Shown here piece by piece: positions 51,078 through 59,511 of a stretch of DNA of 64,000 nt. Below the pieces are notes generated by a model. It worked only from the letters and a program-made list of their open reading frames with translations, did no database searches and was not told where the DNA came from. The stretch comes from Runella limosa DSM 17973 (GTDB lineage: Bacteria; Bacteroidota; Bacteroidia; Cytophagales; Spirosomataceae), in the NCBI RefSeq assembly GCF_000482465.1, contig NZ_AXVJ01000042.1, positions 92,368-156,367 on the forward strand. The letters are read 5' to 3'. Position 1 is the stretch's first letter; every line of letters begins with the position of its first letter. A program made the position numbers and the translations under genes.

Positions 51078-52094
51078 ATGAACAGTGCCCTAATTTCAAT
51101 TAATCCTTTTGATAAAGTGCCGAAGTACAAGCAAATTGTGCAATCGGTGATGCGGGATATCGAGAGAGGGGTTTTGAAAAAAGGAGATCAGCTTCCTTCG
51201 ATAAGCGAACTGAGCATTGAGTATTTGCTGGCTCGCGACACTGTAGAAAAAGCGTACCGCGAGCTGAGGGCGAAAGGGCTCATTATATCGGTACAAGGAA
51301 AAGGGTATTATGTGCAGTCGGATAGTGATAAGAAAATTAAAATATTGCTGATTTTCAATAAATTAAGTTCTTACAAAAAGATAATTTATTACTCATTTTT
51401 AAAAGCGCTTGGTGACACTGCGATTGTGGATTTGCAGGTACATCATTACAGTGCAAGTCGTTTTCAGGAAATCATCGAGCAAAATTTGGGGGCTTACAAC
51501 TATTATGTAGTCATGCCGCATTTTACCCAAGACCTCGAAAAAGCCGATTATTTGGATACGTTGAAAAGCATTCCAAAGAATGAGTTAGTGTTGTTAGACC
51601 GTGATATTCCTGAACTGACCTCTAATCCATTAAGCATTTATCAGCGTTTTGATAAGGATATTTTTGAAGCATTGGAAAGTGCCAATGATTTGCTTTCGAA
51701 ATACTCAAAAATAGCCTTGGTTTTTCCGTCGGATGGAAATTATCCCGTGGAAATTGTGCAGGGCGTGCGAAATTTCTGCATCAATTACCATAAAAAGTTT
51801 GAAGTAAAGGATACCATTAACGACGAAATACTGGAGACAAAAACGGCCTACATCGTCGTAGAAGAAAATGACTTGGCGGAGTTGGCCAAAAAAGTAAAAC
51901 AGGCAGGATATACGCTGGGCAAAGAAATTGGGTTGATTTCGTTTAATGAAACAACACTCAAGGAGTTGCTAGGAATCACAGTCGTCAGTACCGATTTTGA
52001 GACCATGGGGCGTACGGCGGCATCGCTTTTGTTGAACAAACAACGAATAAAAGTAAAGAACCCATTTTACATGATTCGGAGGGGGTCACTTTGA
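51078..52094 (+). CDS. GntR-type regulator with LacI-like sugar-binding domain
   Basis: A 338-residue regulator. Residues 1-80 form a GntR winged helix (FDKVPKYKQIVQSVMRDIERG, then LPSISELSIEYLLARDTVEKAYRELRAKGLI). Residues 95-330 have the periplasmic-binding-protein-like effector fold (IKILLIFNKLSSYKK, VVMPHFTQD, IALVFPSDGNY). This fusion (AraR-like) usually controls sugar catabolism in response to a sugar ligand. It is directly upstream of two GH105 genes on the other strand and is probably their regulator; a copy of the palindromic repeat follows its stop. Confidence 0.9.
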   Translation: MNSALISINPFDKVPKYKQIVQSVMRDIERGVLKKGDQLPSISELSIEYLLARDTVEKAYRELRAKGLIISVQGKGYYVQSDSDKKIKILLIFNKLSSYKKIIYYSFLKALGDTAIVDLQVHHYSASRFQEIIEQNLGAYNYYVVMPHFTQDLEKADYLDTLKSIPKNELVLLDRDIPELTSNPLSIYQRFDKDIFEALESANDLLSKYSKIALVFPSDGNYPVEIVQGVRNFCINYHKKFEVKDTINDEILETKTAYIVVEENDLAELAKKVKQAGYTLGKEIGLISFNETTLKELLGITVVSTDFETMGRTAASLLLNKQRIKVKNPFYMIRRGSL

Positions 52095-52101
52095 GTGTAG
52101 A

Positions 52102-52117
52102 GGGTTGCTCACAACCC
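52102..52117 (+). repeat. Short dispersed palindrome, copy 2
   Basis: Exact copy of the 16-base palindrome seen at 28629-28644, 8 bases after the regulator stop codon. The 255-base gap 52095-52349 holds no gene; its first part is GC-rich and contains copies 2 and 3. Confidence 0.65.
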
Positions 52118-52185
52118 GATTCGGGAGGAGTGTCGAAGGGCGACGGGGGCGCCTGTGTGATGCAGAGCGTCGAGTGTTTGGATGA

Positions 52186-52201
52186 GGGTTGCTCACAACC
52201 C
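52186..52201 (+). repeat. Short dispersed palindrome, copy 3
   Basis: Third exact copy, 84 bases from copy 2 in the same orientation. Two copies side by side recall the paired arrangement of REP-type elements. No RAYT-type transposase gene is in the window. Confidence 0.65.
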
Positions 52202-52249
52202 GCCTGGAGAGAGAATAAGAATTTTTACTGAGAGGAACAGATGGTTTTT

Positions 52250-52279
52250 AAACAGCCCGTAAAATTTTACGGGCTGTTT
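52250..52279. terminator. Bidirectional terminator between regulator and GH105 gene
   Basis: A near-perfect palindrome (about 52250-52264 with 52265-52279) with a GC core and A/T ends, followed by Ts on the plus strand and flanked by A residues for the minus strand. It lies 71 bases after the stop of the 52350 gene. Confidence 0.8.
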
Positions 52280-52349
52280 TTTTACTTAAAATGGTAGCGT
52301 GGCCCATAAACAGCGTTGGTTGCTAACAAGCTTGATTTGCAGTTAGTTG

Positions 52350-53471
52350 TTACAATTTCACAACTTCGGTGCCTGCCAAAAGAAAACAGCCTAAGCCAAA
52401 ATCTTCGTAGTCGGGTTGTTTTTCGTAGCTGAGGGGCTGGCCATCTTTGGGCTCTTTTCCTGTGCCTTGTACCCAGCCTAAAAAGCCGTTGGGGTGTACG
52501 CATTCTTTCAGCATGGCATTCATGGCTTTGGCAACGATGGGCTGGTATGTTTTCTTATCCAAAAGACCGTTACGCATTCCCCAAGCCATTCCATACACAA
52601 AAAGCGCCGTACCAGTGAGTTCTTTTCCTCCAAAATCCGTTTCGTCGGTTAGGCTTACATTCCAGTAACCATCGGGGCGTTGAAGGGCAGGGAGGGCTTT
52701 CATCATTTCGAGGTAAGTCTTCTGATATTCTTCGCGGTGAGGGGCGTTTTTGGGCATAATGTCAAGCACCCGTACCAGTGCCGCTACCACCCAGCCATTC
52801 CCACGCGACCAATAGCAGTTTTTATTTGCGGGGGTTTTGTAGGGTGGGTCAAAATCTTTGTCGCGCCACCAAAGCCCTTCGGCAGGATTGTAAAGCCCCT
52901 TATCGCCGTGCTGGTTTTTGGTGAAGAGGTACATGTCGTACATTTTTTCGTAGTAGCGATTGTCGTTATAAATTACCCCCAACTTGGCAAAAACGGGCAT
53001 CGCCATTTGCAGGGCATCCACCCACGACCAGTCGTCTTTCTTTTCGCTATTGACCATGTTGTCCATGCACGCTTTGATGTCGCGGATACGTTCCTCTTTT
53101 TTATCCATGAGGTAAAGGTCAATGTACGTTTGTCCGCAGCATTGGTCGTCGCCATTGCGGGTGGTAATGCCATTCCGAAGTCCCCATTTATGGGCTTCTC
53201 CCCACGAAATAGCATAGTCGAGGTACTGTTTTTGAGGATCAATTTGGTAAAGCGCCATTAGTCCTTCGTAGTAAACGCCACGGGTCCAGATATTGCTGGG
53301 GCGGGTACGGTCTTTACCCACAATAGGTTTGCCCACATCCGACCATTTGTTCATAAAATACACATTGGCCGAGGTCATGGCTTTTAAGACGTCTTTCTTT
53401 TTGGGTAGTTTTTGGGCAAAAACAGTGGTCGTAAAAATGAAAATGCCAATAAACGTCTTTAAAAACTTCAT
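52350..53471 (-). CDS. Exported GH105 unsaturated rhamnogalacturonyl hydrolase
   Basis: A 373-residue exported protein (signal FIGIFIFTTTVFAQ) of glycoside hydrolase family 105/88, (alpha/alpha)6 barrel. Marker segments are TRGVYYEGLMALYQ, NGDDQCCGQTYIDLYLM (with the acidic residue of the catalytic region), YWSRGNGWVVAALVRVLD and ELTGTALFVYGMAWG. Members remove unsaturated glucuronyl or galacturonyl residues from oligosaccharides made by polysaccharide lyases. A second GH105 lies upstream (152-base gap), and both face the GntR-type regulator. Confidence 0.93.
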   Translation of the reverse strand: MKFLKTFIGIFIFTTTVFAQKLPKKKDVLKAMTSANVYFMNKWSDVGKPIVGKDRTRPSNIWTRGVYYEGLMALYQIDPQKQYLDYAISWGEAHKWGLRNGITTRNGDDQCCGQTYIDLYLMDKKEERIRDIKACMDNMVNSEKKDDWSWVDALQMAMPVFAKLGVIYNDNRYYEKMYDMYLFTKNQHGDKGLYNPAEGLWWRDKDFDPPYKTPANKNCYWSRGNGWVVAALVRVLDIMPKNAPHREEYQKTYLEMMKALPALQRPDGYWNVSLTDETDFGGKELTGTALFVYGMAWGMRNGLLDKKTYQPIVAKAMNAMLKECVHPNGFLGWVQGTGKEPKDGQPLSYEKQPDYEDFGLGCFLLAGTEVVKL

Positions 53472-53623
53472 GATATTGTCTGTATGTTAAGTTGTTACAG
53501 TCATTTTTGTAATTTGGTATTTCAATTCTCAATCTGCAAAGAAATGAATTTCTCAAAATTAGTTTTGTTGCCGTTTGTGGCCTTTTTATAGATAAGCCTC
53601 CATTGGACAAGTTCTTATCAGCA

Positions 53624-55000
53624 TTACTTCTTCTGTAACAACTGTACCGAACTGTCGTTAATCTCAAACTGTTTGTTTTTCAGTAGATTGATAACCTCTG
53701 CCCCAGCCAAAATTACGGGGCCATAGCCGTGAGCGGCAAATGGACTGATGGGGCGGTGATAGTAAAATGCGGGATCAAAGCCCATGCCTGTCCCTACACA
53801 AGTGCCTTCTACCTGACCCTTTTCGTTGACTTTGGTCGAAACGGCATTCCAGCCTAGCAAGGCCATGGGAGCATAGGCAAGGCCGTCAATCCAGCCTTTG
53901 TTGATGGCGTGAGCGATGGCATACGTGTAAATAGCCGTCGCTGAAGTTTCTAAGTAAGAATCTTCACGGTCGAGCAATTGGTGCCAAAACCCAGAACCCG
54001 ATTGGTAGGAGGCCAAGCCTTTGACGTGGGCTTTTAACAAAGCGATGATTTCAGGGCGAGCAGGGTGATTTTCAGGAAGAACATCGAGTACTTCTACTTT
54101 GGTGAGAAGCCCCCAGCCGTTTGCCCTTGCCCAGTGGAATTGTGGATGCTCGGTCATACCTTCGACCCAGCCGTGCATATATACGCCTTTTTCTTTATTG
54201 AACATCCGTTTCGCAAACTGCAAAATCTGTTTGGCGGCTTCGTCGTAGTATTTTTTATCGCCCGTGAGTTTTCCCATTTGGGCTAGGGCAGGTACTCCCA
54301 TAAACAAATCGTCGAGCCAAAGGGTATTGGGTTGAGGACGGTTTCGAGCTAGCGTACCGTCGCTGAGGCGGTGTTCTTTGGTTAAAATATAATTGATGTG
54401 ATTGTCGATGAGTGGACGTAGCTTAGACGTGTTTCCTCCGCGCGTGGCTTTAATCATGGCTGCACACATGGCACCGCAATCGTCGAGGGCATGTGGGGTT
54501 AACAAACCGCGCAACGGCCCTTTTGTTCCCCAGTCAGCGTGTTCTTCGGTCGTTTTTTTAAAATAAGGCGCGGCATTGGCGATAAACTCCAAGCGTTTGT
54601 CCGCGTACTCTTTATAGCGGCCGTCGCCCGTGATTTGGCTAGCCAAAAGCATAGCACCGTAAGTGACACCCCACTCGTAGCTAACCAAACGAAAGTCTCC
54701 TTTTTGTAAGGCAGTATTTTCATCAATTTTGGACAAATCACTGACGGTTTCGCCCGTTTTGGAGTTGACAAACGCAGTAGGAGTGACGTTATTCAAATAC
54801 CCATGGATACGGTCTAACGTTGCCTTGATGTCGTTGACTTTTGAGATTCCATAAGGCACAGGGTAGTCGGGTTGAAGCAAATGCAAAGGCGTGTTGGAGT
54901 CGTTGGCGTTGGTTACGTTACGTTGGGCCGATGCAGTTATCGAAAAACAAGCCGCAAGGAGCGTAGAAGCGGCAAGCGAGTGGAAGATAGAAGGTTTCAT
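53624..55000 (-). CDS. Second GH105/GH88-like exported hydrolase
   Basis: A 458-residue exported protein (signal FHSLAASTLLAACFSITASAQ) of the same (alpha/alpha)6 family: SYEWGVTYGAMLLASQ near the start, FHWARANGWGLLTKVEVLD, GFWHQLLDREDSYLETSATAIYTY and GYGPVILAGAEVINLL. It is longer than the neighbour and more distant, with insertions in the N-terminal third. The ATG at 55000 (MKPSIF) is used; the frame also has ATG at 55006. It probably acts in the same pathway on a different unsaturated oligosaccharide. It ends 152 bases before the other GH105 gene. Confidence 0.92.
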   Translation of the reverse strand: MKPSIFHSLAASTLLAACFSITASAQRNVTNANDSNTPLHLLQPDYPVPYGISKVNDIKATLDRIHGYLNNVTPTAFVNSKTGETVSDLSKIDENTALQKGDFRLVSYEWGVTYGAMLLASQITGDGRYKEYADKRLEFIANAAPYFKKTTEEHADWGTKGPLRGLLTPHALDDCGAMCAAMIKATRGGNTSKLRPLIDNHINYILTKEHRLSDGTLARNRPQPNTLWLDDLFMGVPALAQMGKLTGDKKYYDEAAKQILQFAKRMFNKEKGVYMHGWVEGMTEHPQFHWARANGWGLLTKVEVLDVLPENHPARPEIIALLKAHVKGLASYQSGSGFWHQLLDREDSYLETSATAIYTYAIAHAINKGWIDGLAYAPMALLGWNAVSTKVNEKGQVEGTCVGTGMGFDPAFYYHRPISPFAAHGYGPVILAGAEVINLLKNKQFEINDSSVQLLQKK

Positions 55001-55135
55001 ATTCAATGATAGGTTTGGTACAAAATTGGAGATATTCGACTACGTAACATTCCCGTACCCACCTGTGAAAGAAAAAGATATGGGAAGAATATATGTACCA
55101 GAAGATATACGGCAGTTGATTTTACTGACAAAAAT

Positions 55136-55165
55136 AAACCCCCAACTTGCAAAAGCTGAGGGTTT
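55136..55165 (-). terminator. Terminator after cysN
   Basis: A 13-bp stem with two G-T pairs (55136-55148 with 55153-55165) is followed on the minus strand by TTTATTTTTG. It lies 21 bases beyond the cysN stop and ends the sulfur operon. Confidence 0.85.
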
Positions 55166-55185
55166 ATGAAATAAGGAAAAAATGC

Positions 55186-56433
55186 TTACGCTTCCACCAT
55201 GCAAGCCCCTACGGTTACGTTAGAGGTTTCGTCAATCAAAATCGCCGCACCGTTGGCGCGGTTGGTTTGGTAGGCGTCATAAGCGATAGGTTTGGCCGTA
55301 CGAAGAACAATCTTTGCAACATCGTTTAGCTTGAGGCTTTCGATGTCTTCCAATTGCTCATAGTTGCTAATATCCACGCGGTATTCGATGCCTTTTACCG
55401 AACAACGAACGCGAGTAGTACCGTGTTGAAGGGTATATTTATTGCCAACTTTTAGCTCTTTGCGGTCGTCCATCCAGCAAATAGTTGCCTCCACGTCCTG
55501 ACTAAGGACGGGAGAGTTGCCCGTACCACTGATCAAGTCTCCACGGCTAATGTCAACGTCGGTTTCAAGCAATATCGTCGCAGATTGAGGCGCCGAAACT
55601 TCCTCTACTTCTTGACCATATACTTCAATTTTAGCGATTTTAGACGTTTGCTCTGATGGAAAAACAGTGATGGTATCCCCTTTGCGGAATACGCCACTCT
55701 GTACACGTCCTGCGTAGCCACGGTAATCGTGCAATTCTTCCGTTTGAGGGCGAATCACGTATTGTACCGAGAAACGAGCGTCGTTGAGGTTCAAATCGTG
55801 CTGCACATCCACATTTTCCAAAAAATGCAGCATGGTTTCGCCCGTGTACCAAGGCATCGCCTCTGACTTGTCCACGATGTTATCCCCCGCCAAAGCGCTT
55901 ACAGGAATGATTTTCAGGTCTTTAATAGCCAACTTGTCGGCGAGTTTTTGGTATTCTTGCGCAATTTGCAAGAACGTATCTTCCGAATAACCCACCAAGT
56001 CCATTTTATTGACGGCCACGACGATGTGAGGAATCCCCAACATCGATGTAATCAACGAGTGGCGGCGTGTTTGCTCTACCACTCCTTGGCGGGCGTCAAT
56101 CAAAATAATCGCCAAATCGGCATTGGACGCACCCGTCACCATGTTGCGGGTGTATTGAATATGCCCAGGGGCATCAATGCTGATAAACTTACGGTTAGGC
56201 GTTTGGAAGTACTTGTAAGCCACGTCAATGGTAATGCCTTGTTCGCGTTCCGAGCGCAAGCCATCGGTCAACAGCGCAAGGTCGATTTCGCCATCGCCCC
56301 GCGTTTTGCTGGCTTTTTCCACGGCCTCCAGTTGGTCAGCCAAAATACTTTTTGTATCGTAAAGCAAGCGTCCGATGAGGGTACTTTTCCCGTCGTCAAC
56401 ACTACCTGCGGTTATAAATCTTAAAATATCCAT
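55186..56433 (-). CDS. cysN: Sulfate adenylyltransferase subunit 1 (GTPase)
   Basis: A 415-residue GTPase subunit of ATP sulfurylase; GTP hydrolysis drives the formation of APS from sulfate and ATP by CysD. The P-loop is AGSVDDGKSTLIGRLLYDT, G3 is DAPGH, G4 is NKMD. It lacks the CysC (APS kinase) domain seen in fused CysNC. I start at the ATG of MDILRFITAG; the open frame extends 78 bases upstream to 56511 but that part runs through the inverted repeat 56449-56517 and is not coding. It follows cysD, with this hairpin between them. Confidence 0.95.
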   Translation of the reverse strand: MDILRFITAGSVDDGKSTLIGRLLYDTKSILADQLEAVEKASKTRGDGEIDLALLTDGLRSEREQGITIDVAYKYFQTPNRKFISIDAPGHIQYTRNMVTGASNADLAIILIDARQGVVEQTRRHSLITSMLGIPHIVVAVNKMDLVGYSEDTFLQIAQEYQKLADKLAIKDLKIIPVSALAGDNIVDKSEAMPWYTGETMLHFLENVDVQHDLNLNDARFSVQYVIRPQTEELHDYRGYAGRVQSGVFRKGDTITVFPSEQTSKIAKIEVYGQEVEEVSAPQSATILLETDVDISRGDLISGTGNSPVLSQDVEATICWMDDRKELKVGNKYTLQHGTTRVRCSVKGIEYRVDISNYEQLEDIESLKLNDVAKIVLRTAKPIAYDAYQTNRANGAAILIDETSNVTVGACMVEA

Positions 56434-56448
56434 AGTATCAAAGTTGAG

Positions 56449-56517
56449 TGTCGAATGTCGAGTGCAGAATGTCGAATAAGTTTTTTTCATTCGACATTCT
56501 GCACTCGACATTCGACA
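56449..56517. repeat. Perfect 29-bp inverted repeat built of heptads, in the cysD-cysN gap
   Basis: Arms 56449-56477 and 56489-56517 are exact reverse complements with an 11-base T-rich loop. Each arm consists of four seven-base units: TGTCGAA, TGTCGAG, TGCAGAA, TGTCGAA. It begins 3 bases after the cysD stop and ends 15 bases before the cysN start, so it fills the intercistronic gap. Confidence 0.95.
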
Positions 56518-56520
56518 TTA

Positions 56521-57453
56521 TTAAAAATATCCTCCCTTTTTACGGTCTTCCATCGCTGCTTCGGTCTGCTGGTCGTCGATACGCGTTTCGCCGCGTTCGC
56601 TGATGCGCGTAGCCTTAATTTCGGCCACCACTTGTTCAATGGTACTAGCTTCTGATTCAACGGCAGCCGTACAAGTCATGTCACCTACGGTACGGAAGCG
56701 AACGGTTTTGTTAACAATCACGTCGGAGTCGTCTTTGTAGATAAAATCGGCGTTGGCGAGCAAGTTCCCGTCGCGCAAAATCATTTCACGTTGGTGCGAG
56801 AAATAGATGCTTGGTAGCGGAATTTTTTCGCGCTCAATGTACGCCCATACGTCTAGTTCAGTCCAGTTAGAAATCGGGAAACAACGAACGTTTTCACCTT
56901 TGCTAATTTTTCCGTTGAACAAATTCCAAAGTTCAGGACGTTGACGTTTTGGATCCCACTGTCCAAACTCATCGCGGAAGGAGAAAATACGCTCTTTGGC
57001 GCGGGCTTTTTCTTCGTCGCGGCGAGCACCACCGATACAAGCGTCGAATTCAAATTCTTCGATGGTATCAAGCAGCGTAAACGTTTGAAGCCAGTTGCGG
57101 CTGGCGTTTTTACCCGTTGGTTCTTTTAAGCCTTTGGCTTTGATAGTATCTTCTACTTGGCGAACAATCAACTTTGCTCCCACTTCATTGGCCATCCAAT
57201 CGCGGTATTGAGTTGCTTCGGGGAAGTTGTGGCCTGTATCGATATGAACCAATGGAAAAGGGATTTTGCCTGGTGCAAACGCCTTTTGGGCAAGACGTAC
57301 CAGCGTAATCGAATCTTTACCGCCTGAAAACAACAATGCTGGACGCTCAAATTGCCCCGCTACTTCGCGCATGATGTAGATGGCTTCCGATTCGAGTTGG
57401 TCTAGGTAATCCTGACGTTGTGCGTCGGAGGATAGACTTTGAATATTTGACAT
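56521..57453 (-). CDS. cysD: Sulfate adenylyltransferase subunit 2
   Basis: A 310-residue catalytic subunit of ATP sulfurylase, which adenylates sulfate to APS. PP-loop PALLFSGGKDSITLVRL, the sulfate/ATP-site RRDEEKARAKERIFSF and the segment GNLLANADFIYKDDSDV match CysD. I start at MSNIQSLSSDAQRQ (57453). The open frame extends to 57615, but that part reads across the end of the cysH gene and the gap and has no family similarity. The stop is 3 bases before the 56449-56517 hairpin. Confidence 0.96.
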   Translation of the reverse strand: MSNIQSLSSDAQRQDYLDQLESEAIYIMREVAGQFERPALLFSGGKDSITLVRLAQKAFAPGKIPFPLVHIDTGHNFPEATQYRDWMANEVGAKLIVRQVEDTIKAKGLKEPTGKNASRNWLQTFTLLDTIEEFEFDACIGGARRDEEKARAKERIFSFRDEFGQWDPKRQRPELWNLFNGKISKGENVRCFPISNWTELDVWAYIEREKIPLPSIYFSHQREMILRDGNLLANADFIYKDDSDVIVNKTVRFRTVGDMTCTAAVESEASTIEQVVAEIKATRISERGETRIDDQQTEAAMEDRKKGGYF

Positions 57454-57505
57454 GATGTATCGTGTCTGAATTGGATAATTTACGTTTAAATCGAAGAGCG
57501 CTTGG

Positions 57506-58219
57506 TTATCTGGCGTGTAACCCACACTCTTTTTTACTTTCATCTTCCCACCACCAACGGCCAGCGCGGAAGTCTTCTCCTTCGAGAACAGCACGGGTAC
57601 AAGGGGCACAGCCAATGCTCACAAACCCTTTGTCGTGCAGCGGGTTATAGGGAACATTGTGAGCTTTTACGTATTGTTTTACCTCGTCAAAACTCCAAGC
57701 AAGCAAAGGGTTATATTTGAACAAGTCATGTCCTCCATCCCACTCGATGGCTTGCATTCCTGTACGGTTGTTTGACTGCTCGGCACGGATACCCGTTACC
57801 CACACTTTTACGCCTTTGAGCGCACGATTAAGGGGTTCAACTTTACGAATAAAACAGCACTCTTTGCGGTTTTCGACGGATTCGTAGAAGCTAAGTGGTC
57901 CTTTTTCGGTGAGTAATTTTTCAACACCTGCGCTCTGAGGAAAAAACACCTCTAGCTTGGTATCGTAGCGATTGTTGGTTTTTTGCAGGGTCGTGTAGCT
58001 TTCAGGAAACATCCGCCCCGTATCGAGGGTAAAAATGCGAATGTCGATGCCATTGGCCAAAATCATGTCGGTAATGACTTGGTCTTCGTAGCCTAAGCTA
58101 CTTGAAAACGCCACTTGTCCAGGAAAAAGCTCCGACAAAAGGCGAAGAGCTTCGACTTCTGTTTTGCCTTCAATTTGGTGTAGCAACGATTCGGTACTAT
58201 GTGTTTCGGTGAGGGTCAT
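57506..58219 (-). CDS. cysH: APS-type (phospho)adenylylsulfate reductase
   Basis: A 237-residue reductase that forms sulfite from activated sulfate with thioredoxin. It has the [4Fe-4S] cysteine pairs of the APS reductase branch, Cys121-Cys122 (KECCFIRK) and Cys204/Cys207 (GCAPCTRAV), plus the catalytic cysteine of the C-terminal ECGLH (Cys232). With no APS kinase gene in the window, APS is the likely substrate. It lies 52 bases from cysD and 8 bases after metZ. The order metZ-cysH-cysD-cysN gives one sulfur transcript. Confidence 0.95.
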   Translation of the reverse strand: MTLTETHSTESLLHQIEGKTEVEALRLLSELFPGQVAFSSSLGYEDQVITDMILANGIDIRIFTLDTGRMFPESYTTLQKTNNRYDTKLEVFFPQSAGVEKLLTEKGPLSFYESVENRKECCFIRKVEPLNRALKGVKVWVTGIRAEQSNNRTGMQAIEWDGGHDLFKYNPLLAWSFDEVKQYVKAHNVPYNPLHDKGFVSIGCAPCTRAVLEGEDFRAGRWWWEDESKKECGLHAR

Positions 58220-58227
58220 GGTAATAA

Positions 58228-59418
58228 CTATATTTTTTCAGCCAGTACTTCTGCACTTACTACTGCTGCTTGTGAAAAGTCTTCAATCAAATCTTCTATC
58301 GACTCCAACCCAACAGAAATCCGAATCAACCCTTCGGTGATTCCCAACGCCGCTTTTTCGTCGGGTTTCAATTTTGAGTGAGTGGTCGTAAATGGATTGG
58401 TAATGATGGTACGGGTATCTCCTAAATTGGATGACAAAGTCGGAATTTGGAGTGCTTTCATAAAGGCGCTTACGCGTTCAAAACCACCTTCCAATTCTAT
58501 CGTTACAATGGCTCCCCCTGCGTTCATTTGCTCTTTCGCAAGCTCGTATTGGGCATGACTTGGCAAGAAAGGATAGTTTACTTTTTTGACTTCAGGCAAT
58601 GCTTCCAACGCCTGCGCCAATTTCAGCGCATTTTGGCTGTGTTTCTCCATGCGAAGCTCCAACGTTTCGAGGCTCTTGCTCAATGTCCACGCGTTAAATG
58701 GCGACATCGACGGCCCCGTGTGACGGCAGAAGAAACGAATTGGAGCGATGTATTCGGCTTTACCAACCACGACCCCTCCCAATACACGGCCTTGTCCGTC
58801 CATGAATTTGGTAGCGGAGTGAACCACTAAATCGGCACCAAAATCAATCGGCGTTTGGATGATAGGAGTCGCAAAACAGTTGTCAACGTTGAATATCAAA
58901 TTGTGTTTTTTGCACAAACGGCCAATCATCGCTAAATCCACCAACTCCAACCCTGGGTTAGAAGGCGTTTCGAGGTACACCATGCGGCTATTGGGCTGAA
59001 CAGCCGCTTCCCACTGTGCTTCGGTAGCGTCGGCGTCCAAATAGGTATAGGTAATACCCCATTTGGCAAAAATTTGGGTAATAATTTGGTGCGCTGACCC
59101 AAACAAGGCGCGACAGGCAATAATATGATCGCCAGACTTTAGGATACCCGCCATACTCGCAAAAACGGCTGCCATACCCGTAGCAGTGGCAAGGCCGTCT
59201 TCCGCTCCTTCGAGCATACACACTTTGTCCACAAATTCTTGCACGCTAGGGTTGGAGAAGCGGCTGTAGATATTGCCTTCTTCTGTTTCGTCAAACAATG
59301 CCTTACCTTGTTCTGCCGACTCAAATGAAAAACTTGAGGTTAGAAAAAGGGGCGTTGAATGTTCGCGGTACTGCGTTTTTTTCGTTTGCGTACGAATCGC
59401 TTTCGTCTGACGTTTCAT
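58228..59418 (-). CDS. metZ: O-succinylhomoserine sulfhydrylase-like trans-sulfuration enzyme
   Basis: A 396-residue Cys/Met-metabolism PLP enzyme. The PLP lysine is Lys204 in HSATKFMDGQGRVLGG. YSRFSNPSV, LATATGMAAVFASM and RISVGLESIEDL are family signatures. The HSATKFMDGQGR pattern favours O-succinylhomoserine sulfhydrylase (MetZ) over cystathionine gamma-synthase, so sulfide from the neighbouring reduction pathway would be fixed directly as homocysteine. A hairpin-rich leader of about 70 bases precedes it. The specificity is inferred. Confidence 0.92.
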   Translation of the reverse strand: MKRQTKAIRTQTKKTQYREHSTPLFLTSSFSFESAEQGKALFDETEEGNIYSRFSNPSVQEFVDKVCMLEGAEDGLATATGMAAVFASMAGILKSGDHIIACRALFGSAHQIITQIFAKWGITYTYLDADATEAQWEAAVQPNSRMVYLETPSNPGLELVDLAMIGRLCKKHNLIFNVDNCFATPIIQTPIDFGADLVVHSATKFMDGQGRVLGGVVVGKAEYIAPIRFFCRHTGPSMSPFNAWTLSKSLETLELRMEKHSQNALKLAQALEALPEVKKVNYPFLPSHAQYELAKEQMNAGGAIVTIELEGGFERVSAFMKALQIPTLSSNLGDTRTIITNPFTTTHSKLKPDEKAALGITEGLIRISVGLESIEDLIEDFSQAAVVSAEVLAEKI

Positions 59419-59436
59419 GATTTTCTTAGAAATTAG

Positions 59437-59502
59437 GGTAGCAAAACAAGTGGGTGTTTGGCTACCAGTACAAAGACCTTTTTGAATGAGGTCGCAAAAT
59501 TA
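59437..59502 (-). promoter_or_regulatory. Structured leader and -7 box upstream of metZ
   Basis: On the minus strand TAATTTTG (59495-59502) fits the -7 consensus but has no -33 partner. The leader then shows a 5-bp GACCT/AGGTC hairpin and a GGTAGC/GCTACC hairpin (59437-59466) with an inner AAAC/GTTT pairing. It does not match the SAM riboswitch patterns I know. Confidence 0.4.
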
Positions 59503-59511
59503 CACATTATA

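Noticed and set aside
52680..53261. A 193-codon plus-strand frame inside the first GH105 gene
   Set aside because: It is antisense to a clear GH105 protein, and its composition is typical of a mirror frame with no domain.
54891..55169. A 92-codon plus-strand frame crossing the 5' end of the second GH105 gene
   Set aside because: It is mostly antisense to the GH105 signal peptide region, its tail reads through the cysN terminator, and no family is recognisable.
56434..56511. N-terminal extension of the cysN frame
   Set aside because: It translates the inverted repeat 56449-56517 and lacks similarity to CysN; the P-loop protein starts at 56433.
57454..57615. N-terminal extension of the cysD frame
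   Set aside because: It covers the end of the cysH gene in another frame; CysD proteins start near MSNIQSL.
59419..59511. Possible SAM riboswitch upstream of metZ
   Set aside because: The hairpins do not show the conserved SAM-I or SAM-II core sequences; it is kept only as an unassigned structured leader.
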